Of a stretch of 19,917 nt of DNA, positions 16,278 to 19,917 are shown in pieces (within the stretch, counting starts at the first letter, position 1; each line of letters begins with the position of its first letter). This DNA comes from Fidelibacterota bacterium. GTDB taxonomy: Bacteria > Marinisomatota > Marinisomatia > SCGC-AAA003-L08 > TMED6. The notes below the pieces were generated by a model. It ran no database searches and was not told where the DNA came from. It saw nothing but the letters and a program-made list of their open reading frames with translations. The position numbers and the translations under genes are program-made. The stretch covers positions 1 to 19,917 of the forward strand of contig JAAZYZ010000066.1 in NCBI GenBank assembly GCA_014239355.1. Reading direction: 5' to 3'.

Positions 16278-18257
16278 ATGCATATATTAAATAATATTCA
16301 AAAAAACATTCCCTTTACTACCAAATTATCAATGATTACATTATTTAGTTTTATTTTACTATTTACTATATGGCGTATACTTTTTCTTTGTTTTTATATT
16401 AATGACTTTAATTCTGAATGGTCGCTTTATTTTAAATCATTTTATATAGGTTATAGATTAGATGCAGTGCTTAGCGCATTCTTAACTCTTCCTGTTTTTA
16501 TTATATTTCAATTTTCTCAAATTAAATTTACTCAACGTATAATAAAATCATATAATTATTATTTAATTTTATTATGTATAATCATCAGTTTTTTATATGT
16601 AATCAATATTGAATTTTTTAAAGAATTTGGCATGCATTTAAATATACAGGCACAAATGTATGGTTTTGAATCTGGAGCAGAAACTTGGATTCAAGTGTGG
16701 TATGCCTACCCTGTATTTTTATATTTATTTATCATTTCATCTGTTACCTATTTTGTATTTATCATTAATAAATACATGATAAATTCAATCGATTATTTTG
16801 TGCCTTCTTCTATATATAGAGTAATCTCTCCTATTATATTATTTTTATTTATTATTATATCAGCTAGAGGAGGAATACAAGAAAGACCCGTATCTACAGG
16901 ACATGCATATTTTTCTAAAGTAGATGATATGGCAAATCATTTAGCAATGAACACTATTTACAACTATATTAGATCTTTAATTCAAAATTCAAAAGAACCT
17001 TTAATACAATATTATCAAAATGCAGATGAAATCACTCAACAAATAATAAATAATAATCGTTCCATAAATAATAATCGGCCAGATAAATCTTATAATAGAC
17101 CGAATATTATTATGATAGTATTAGAATCACATACTGGGACTAGATGTAATTTTTTGAATGAGAAACTAACTGATAATATCACTCCAAATTTAGATAAATT
17201 AGCACATAGTGGAATAAATTTTATTAATTGTTATGCAAATGGTCCAAGAACCGCTCATGGTTTAGGCTCAATACTATGTTCATGGCCTACAATCCCGGGA
17301 TACCCTTTAATTAGACAACCCCAATACAAAGTTAAAGGACAATCTACATTTGCAAGCATTTTTAAAAATATGGGCTATGAAACTGGGTTTTTGTATGGTG
17401 GGGATGCTGAATTTGATGAAATGAAAAGCTTTACATTGGTGAATGATTTTGATAAAATATATGATCATAGCGAAGACCCATATCTTAGTCAATTTAAATT
17501 AGATAATAAATATGGAGGTAGTAATCCATGGGGTGTTTTTGATGAATTTCTATTTAATAGATGCATCAATATTATGAATGAAAAAAATAATGATCAACCT
17601 ATCATGTTAACCCTGCTAACTACAACTAATCATGCACCTTGGATTATTCCAGAAAATCATAACAAAAAAATTACAAGATTTAATGAAAATACTGATATTG
17701 CTTTTTCTAAATCAAGAAGAACAATGAGATATGTTGATTTTGTGTTAGGTAATTTTTTTGAACAAGCAAAAGAACAAACAGATTGGTTTGAAAATACAAT
17801 TTTTATCATCACTGCCGATCATGGTTTAAATATTTTTAAAGATAAAATTAATGACCCGAGGAATGGCCATATTCCATTTATCATATATAATTCTCAATTA
17901 GAGTCTATGGAGATTGATAAGTTAGTATCGCATATTGATATTTTACCAACAATTTTGGATTTAATAGGAGAGTATGATGCTTTTGATGAAACATTATTTG
18001 GGAGTTCAGGCTTTGCAGATGATAAGGGTTTTGTATTTAGAAATAATGATTACAATATCCAATGTATCGAAAATGGATGGGTATATAGTGAAATGATAGA
18101 AACTAATTTTAAGGATTATTATAGACTACATCAGAGTGATGCTACTAATTTAATTAATAAAGAGTTATTTCAAAAAAACTGTAGGGCATATCTGCAATCA
18201 GCATTTTATGGGCAAAAAGAATTAATTCAAAAAGGCGTAAATAATTTAAACCCATAA
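16278..18257 (+). CDS. LtaS-type membrane sulfatase-family protein (probable phosphoglycerol or related headgroup transferase)
   Basis: 659 residues. The N-terminal 200 residues carry about five transmembrane segments (near 18-40, 58-80, 95-112, 145-163 and 182-197). A soluble sulfatase/alkaline-phosphatase-fold domain follows, facing the periplasm. Metal and catalytic residues: Glu283 (V-L-E-S-H), nucleophile Thr325 (G-P-R-T-A-H-G), His452 (T-N-H-A-P-W), and Asp513-His514 (T-A-D-H-G). A catalytic Thr rather than Cys or Ser, together with the membrane domain, points to the LtaS/MdoB/EptA superfamily and not to true sulfatases. In Gram-negative relatives the substrate is often unknown, so the donor and acceptor are not called. 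It is last in the plus-strand operon and overlaps the convergent cupin gene by 12 bases. Confidence 0.88.
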   Translation: MHILNNIQKNIPFTTKLSMITLFSFILLFTIWRILFLCFYINDFNSEWSLYFKSFYIGYRLDAVLSAFLTLPVFIIFQFSQIKFTQRIIKSYNYYLILLCIIISFLYVINIEFFKEFGMHLNIQAQMYGFESGAETWIQVWYAYPVFLYLFIISSVTYFVFIINKYMINSIDYFVPSSIYRVISPIILFLFIIISARGGIQERPVSTGHAYFSKVDDMANHLAMNTIYNYIRSLIQNSKEPLIQYYQNADEITQQIINNNRSINNNRPDKSYNRPNIIMIVLESHTGTRCNFLNEKLTDNITPNLDKLAHSGINFINCYANGPRTAHGLGSILCSWPTIPGYPLIRQPQYKVKGQSTFASIFKNMGYETGFLYGGDAEFDEMKSFTLVNDFDKIYDHSEDPYLSQFKLDNKYGGSNPWGVFDEFLFNRCINIMNEKNNDQPIMLTLLTTTNHAPWIIPENHNKKITRFNENTDIAFSKSRRTMRYVDFVLGNFFEQAKEQTDWFENTIFIITADHGLNIFKDKINDPRNGHIPFIIYNSQLESMEIDKLVSHIDILPTILDLIGEYDAFDETLFGSSGFADDKGFVFRNNDYNIQCIENGWVYSEMIETNFKDYYRLHQSDATNLINKELFQKNCRAYLQSAFYGQKELIQKGVNNLNP

Positions 18258-18611
18258 TTCTTTATCAATTGTTAAATCTCCACCTGCATCACCTGTATTA
18301 ATTACGCCCTTAGGTTCAATAACCAAAATTTTACACTCATTAGATGCTACAGGCTTATGATCTACCCCTTTTGGCACTACATACATTTCACCTTTAGATA
18401 AATTTACTTCTCCATCTCTAAATTTAAGTGTCATATTTCCATCTAGAACAATAAAGGTTTCATCAGTATGTATATGATTATGCCAAATGAATTCACCTTT
18501 TATTTTAGCGAGTTTAAATTGATAATCATTCATTTCTGCAATGATTCTAGGTGACCAATGCTTAGTGAATTTAGCATATTTTTTTTTAAAATTAATTTTC
18601 TTTGATAACAT
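18246..18611 (-). CDS. Single-domain cupin protein
   Basis: 121 residues, one cupin-2 beta barrel. The first cupin motif is visible as W-H-N-H-I-H-T-D-E-T-F with a following G, giving two or three His and a Glu as metal ligands. The second motif contains P-K-G-V-D-H-K-P. Similar small cupins resemble the C-terminal part of mannose-6-phosphate isomerases, but no substrate can be assigned. An AAAAGG ribosome site seven bases before the ATG supports the start. It converges with the LtaS-type gene, and their 3' ends overlap by 12 bases, so there is no room for a separate terminator between them. Confidence 0.88.
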   Translation of the reverse strand: MLSKKINFKKKYAKFTKHWSPRIIAEMNDYQFKLAKIKGEFIWHNHIHTDETFIVLDGNMTLKFRDGEVNLSKGEMYVVPKGVDHKPVASNECKILVIEPKGVINTGDAGGDLTIDKELWV

Positions 18612-18640
18612 AGAATATCCTTTTAATTACTTCCACAATA

Positions 18641-18796
18641 TTAAATAATATTTATAGTGTTAATTTGATAATCAAAAAAATATTCTAATAAAAAATTTTG
18701 GAAAGTAGATGTTTGAAACCACGCTAATACAATCCCTATAATAATGCATACTAGAATTTGAAAAATGAGATTATCTTTAATATTAATAAGATTCAT
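18641..18796 (-). CDS. Small membrane peptide, 51 residues
   Basis: A short open frame that fills most of the gap between the DUF2628-like gene and the cupin. Its ATG lies inside the last codons of the upstream gene (14-base overlap, ATGAATCTTATTAA), and it ends at TAA 18641-18643. The product has one clear transmembrane segment at about residues 11-27 (F-Q-I-L-V-C-I-I-I-G-I-V-L-A-W-F), preceded by N-I-K-D-N and followed by an aromatic-rich tail. No family is recognised. Overlapping-start organisation and membrane character, shared with the upstream small protein, support a real gene; the lack of a ribosome site and the short length count against it. Confidence 0.5.
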   Translation of the reverse strand: MNLINIKDNLIFQILVCIIIGIVLAWFQTSTFQNFLLEYFFDYQINTINII

Positions 18797-19049
18797 TTTT
18801 AGGAGTACCTAAATAACCAGATTTTAATAAATATTTTTGATGTAATTGATTAGCAAAAAATGGGATAATTAAATTAGAAAAACCTAAAGTTCCAATAGCA
18901 ACTAAAAAACAAATAATGGCCCAGGCCCACATATTTTTATATAAAAACCATAGAAATCCAAAAAATAAATTAGGCCAAGAAAAGCCTGTATAAATTGGCT
19001 CTGGATAATTATTTATAGGGTGGTATAAATAGCCTGATGTTTTTGACAT
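18783..19049 (-). CDS. DUF2628-like small membrane protein
   Basis: 88 residues. It begins with a hydrophilic stretch of about 22 residues, then F-S-W-P-N-L-F-F-G-F-L-W-F-L-Y-K-N-M-W, the aromatic membrane-entry pattern I associate with DUF2628. A second hydrophobic segment follows near residues 42-62, then N-Q-L-H-Q-K-Y-L-L-K-S-G-Y. Two transmembrane helices are likely. The function of the family is unknown to me. Its ATG comes two bases after the stop of the dockerin selenoprotein, so the two are probably cotranscribed, and the 51-residue peptide overlaps its 3' end. Confidence 0.65.
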   Translation of the reverse strand: MSKTSGYLYHPINNYPEPIYTGFSWPNLFFGFLWFLYKNMWAWAIICFLVAIGTLGFSNLIIPFFANQLHQKYLLKSGYLGTPKNESY

Positions 19050-19148
19050 ATTTACTCTAAAATAAAAGTTAATAATGTTACAATATCAGTAACATCTACA
19101 ATACCATCTTGATTAATATCAGGTATGCATTCTCCAGAAATATTATTA
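19050..19148. repeat. 99-base direct repeat, copy A
   Basis: Identical to 19819-19917, base for base. It covers the last 31 codons, the stop and two to three trailing bases of the dockerin selenoprotein gene. The two copies lie 769 bases apart in the same orientation. They diverge just after the stop codon; the other boundary is hidden by the window edge. Confidence 0.95.
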
Positions 19149-19804
19149 CCTAATATGTATTGAATAATAAAAATTGCATCTACAATATTAATTATGTTAT
19201 CAGAATTAACATCGCCTTGAGAAATATTACTACATGGGTCTGGATCGCAATCAGAACCACACTCTTCAAGCATATCGGCTATCCTACTATTAATTGACCA
19301 ACTTCCAGCATTATTCATTAAATCATACACTTGCATTTCATGATTTATAAAAACAGTGCTTGGAAATGCTCCTCCACTATTAAATAAATAAAACATCGTA
19401 GGTTGTTGTTCCTCTAGAATAATCTGACAAGAACCTCCATTTGGCATTTCTCCCCAATCTTCACATGAATAAGGTTGATTTGGGTCAGAAAATGCAATCA
19501 AAAATTTTACATGTTCATTATCTAGATAATCATGATGTAACTCGCCCGCCGGGCCAGTATGTCCTGTACGGCAAGGCCCTCACCATGAAGCTGCCATATT
19601 TATAAATATAACATTATGATTGCCACCATTTAATTCCCCATTCCAATCAGCAAGCTTCCAAGGGTCTCCATCTACATATCCATTTCCAGCATAGCATGTT
19701 TCTTTAATTACATTTTGATGTTCTTCATTTATATAATCACCTTCTTGATAATAACCAGGAAAGATTAAGGTTAAAAATAAAATAATATTTAATAAAAATT
19801 GCAT
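19052..19804 (-). CDS. Secreted thioredoxin-like selenoprotein with C-terminal dockerin (TGA read as selenocysteine)
   Basis: Read through one in-frame TGA (19580-19582), the frame gives 250 residues. Residues 1-18 are a signal peptide. A TlpA/thioredoxin-type fold follows: V-I-F-I-N-M-A-A-S-W, then U75-G-P-C78 exactly where thioredoxins have W-C-G-P-C, later the cis-Pro-like F-P-S-T-V-F-I at about 147-153. Residues 197-250 contain two dockerin-type calcium loops (D-V-N-S-D-N and D-I-N-Q-D-G), which may serve for surface attachment or sorting. The frame on both sides of the TGA is continuous and conserved in character, so a frameshift is not needed. Other window genes use TGG for Trp and TGA as stop, so a changed code is unlikely. 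An AAAGGGAG ribosome site precedes the ATG. The alternative is a nonsense mutation or read error. The redox partner is unknown. Confidence 0.8.
19553..19582 (-). promoter_or_regulatory. Candidate bacterial SECIS element with UGA codon
   Basis: Immediately after the TGA (19580-19582) the RNA can fold. One option pairs GCCGUA with UACUGGC (one bulged C) around a loop CAGGACA. Another pairs GGGCC just after the UGA with GGCCC around the same apical G-U-A/U-A-C stem. The loop guanines lie 16-17 bases after the UGA, inside the 16-37 base distance described for bacterial SECIS elements. The 39 bases after the TGA contain about 28 G or C, far above the surroundings. Confidence 0.6.
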
Positions 19805-19818
19805 AATCTCCCTTTCAC

Positions 19819-19917
19819 ATTTACTCTAAAATAAAAGTTAATAATGTTACAATATCAGTAACATCTACAATACCATCTTGATTAATATCAGGTATGCATT
19901 CTCCAGAAATATTATTA
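19819..19917. repeat. 99-base direct repeat, copy B (runs off window)
   Basis: Second copy of the dockerin 3'-end repeat. It extends to the last base of the window, so the true repeat may be longer. Confidence 0.95.
19821..19917 (-). CDS. C-terminal tail of a second dockerin-type protein, 5' part beyond window
   Basis: The last 31 codons and stop of a gene entering from the right edge. The visible part is a dockerin calcium loop (D-I-N-Q-D-G-I-V-D) and its final helix, identical to the end of the neighbouring selenoprotein gene at both protein and DNA level. It stops 16 bases before the next ATG, so both genes probably share a transcript. What the N-terminal domain is, and whether it also has selenocysteine, cannot be seen. 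Confidence 0.8.
   Translation of the reverse strand, partial: NNISGECIPDINQDGIVDVTDIVTLLTFILE

Noticed and set aside
18632..18655. Possible terminator hairpin with AATATT arms downstream of the small membrane peptide
   Set aside because: The arms are purely A and T, would form a very weak stem, and no T-run follows in the right orientation; such chance palindromes are common at this base composition.
19580..19582. Reassignment of TGA to Trp or Gly in the genetic code
   Set aside because: Trp is encoded by TGG throughout the window, and purB, the EnvC-like gene and tatD all end at TGA overlapping the next start, so TGA works as a stop here.
19052..19804. Two separate genes, or a frameshifted pseudogene, at the dockerin selenoprotein
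   Set aside because: Both parts are in the same frame, the only interruption is one TGA at the redox Cys position, and the downstream part alone would lack a signal peptide and start from a TTG in mid-fold.

Overview
This AT-rich, tightly packed bacterial window (about 20 kb) holds roughly twenty genes. No gene-free stretch reaches 300 bases, and I see no rRNA, tRNA, CRISPR array or insertion sequence. Several traits suggest the FCB group, most likely a marine Marinimicrobia (SAR406)-type lineage: a PorD/DUF4835-like envelope protein, C-terminal dockerin-type repeats, a cohesin-like secreted protein, class III cyclase/TolB-like/TPR signalling proteins, a short zinc-less MetG, overlapping genes and low GC. 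The placement is inferred from gene content, not from a phylogenetic marker.

Layout. (1) Minus strand, 8280 down to 1: one long co-oriented block. In transcription order it holds a secreted cohesin-like protein, a class III cyclase-like protein whose frame is cut by one in-frame TAA inside a TolB-like domain, the TolB/TPR/zinc-ribbon remainder of that protein, a second cyclase-like protein with its own zinc ribbon, truA, a DegQ/HtrA-type protease, purB and a partial purC. (2) A 74-base divergent intergenic region at 8281-8354. (3) Plus strand, 8355-18257: eight tightly packed genes (PorD-like, EnvC-like, holB, metG, tatD, rsmA, M24 aminopeptidase, LtaS-type membrane sulfatase), probably one operon, mixing envelope biogenesis with housekeeping. 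(4) Minus strand, 19917 down to 18246: the tail of a dockerin gene, a second dockerin gene whose frame contains an in-frame TGA, a DUF2628-like small membrane protein, a 51-residue membrane peptide and a cupin.

Four things stand out. First, the 19052-19804 gene reads as a secreted thioredoxin-like selenoprotein: the TGA replaces the first Cys of a W-C-G-P-C motif, and a GC-rich, hairpin-forming SECIS candidate follows immediately. Second, the two cyclase-like proteins have lost complementary halves of the class III active site. One keeps the metal Asp residues and the other keeps the base-binding and transition-state residues, as in the C1/C2 halves of mammalian adenylyl cyclase. Third, one of these cyclase genes is interrupted by a TAA. 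Fourth, a perfect 99-base direct repeat links the two adjacent dockerin genes.

How the genes may work together (inference): the cyclase block could form a heteromeric nucleotide-signalling or scaffold complex built from TPR and zinc-ribbon proteins. The plus-strand operon couples envelope building (PorD-like, EnvC-like, LtaS-like) to translation and replication genes. The dockerin-tailed redox protein would act outside the cytoplasm.
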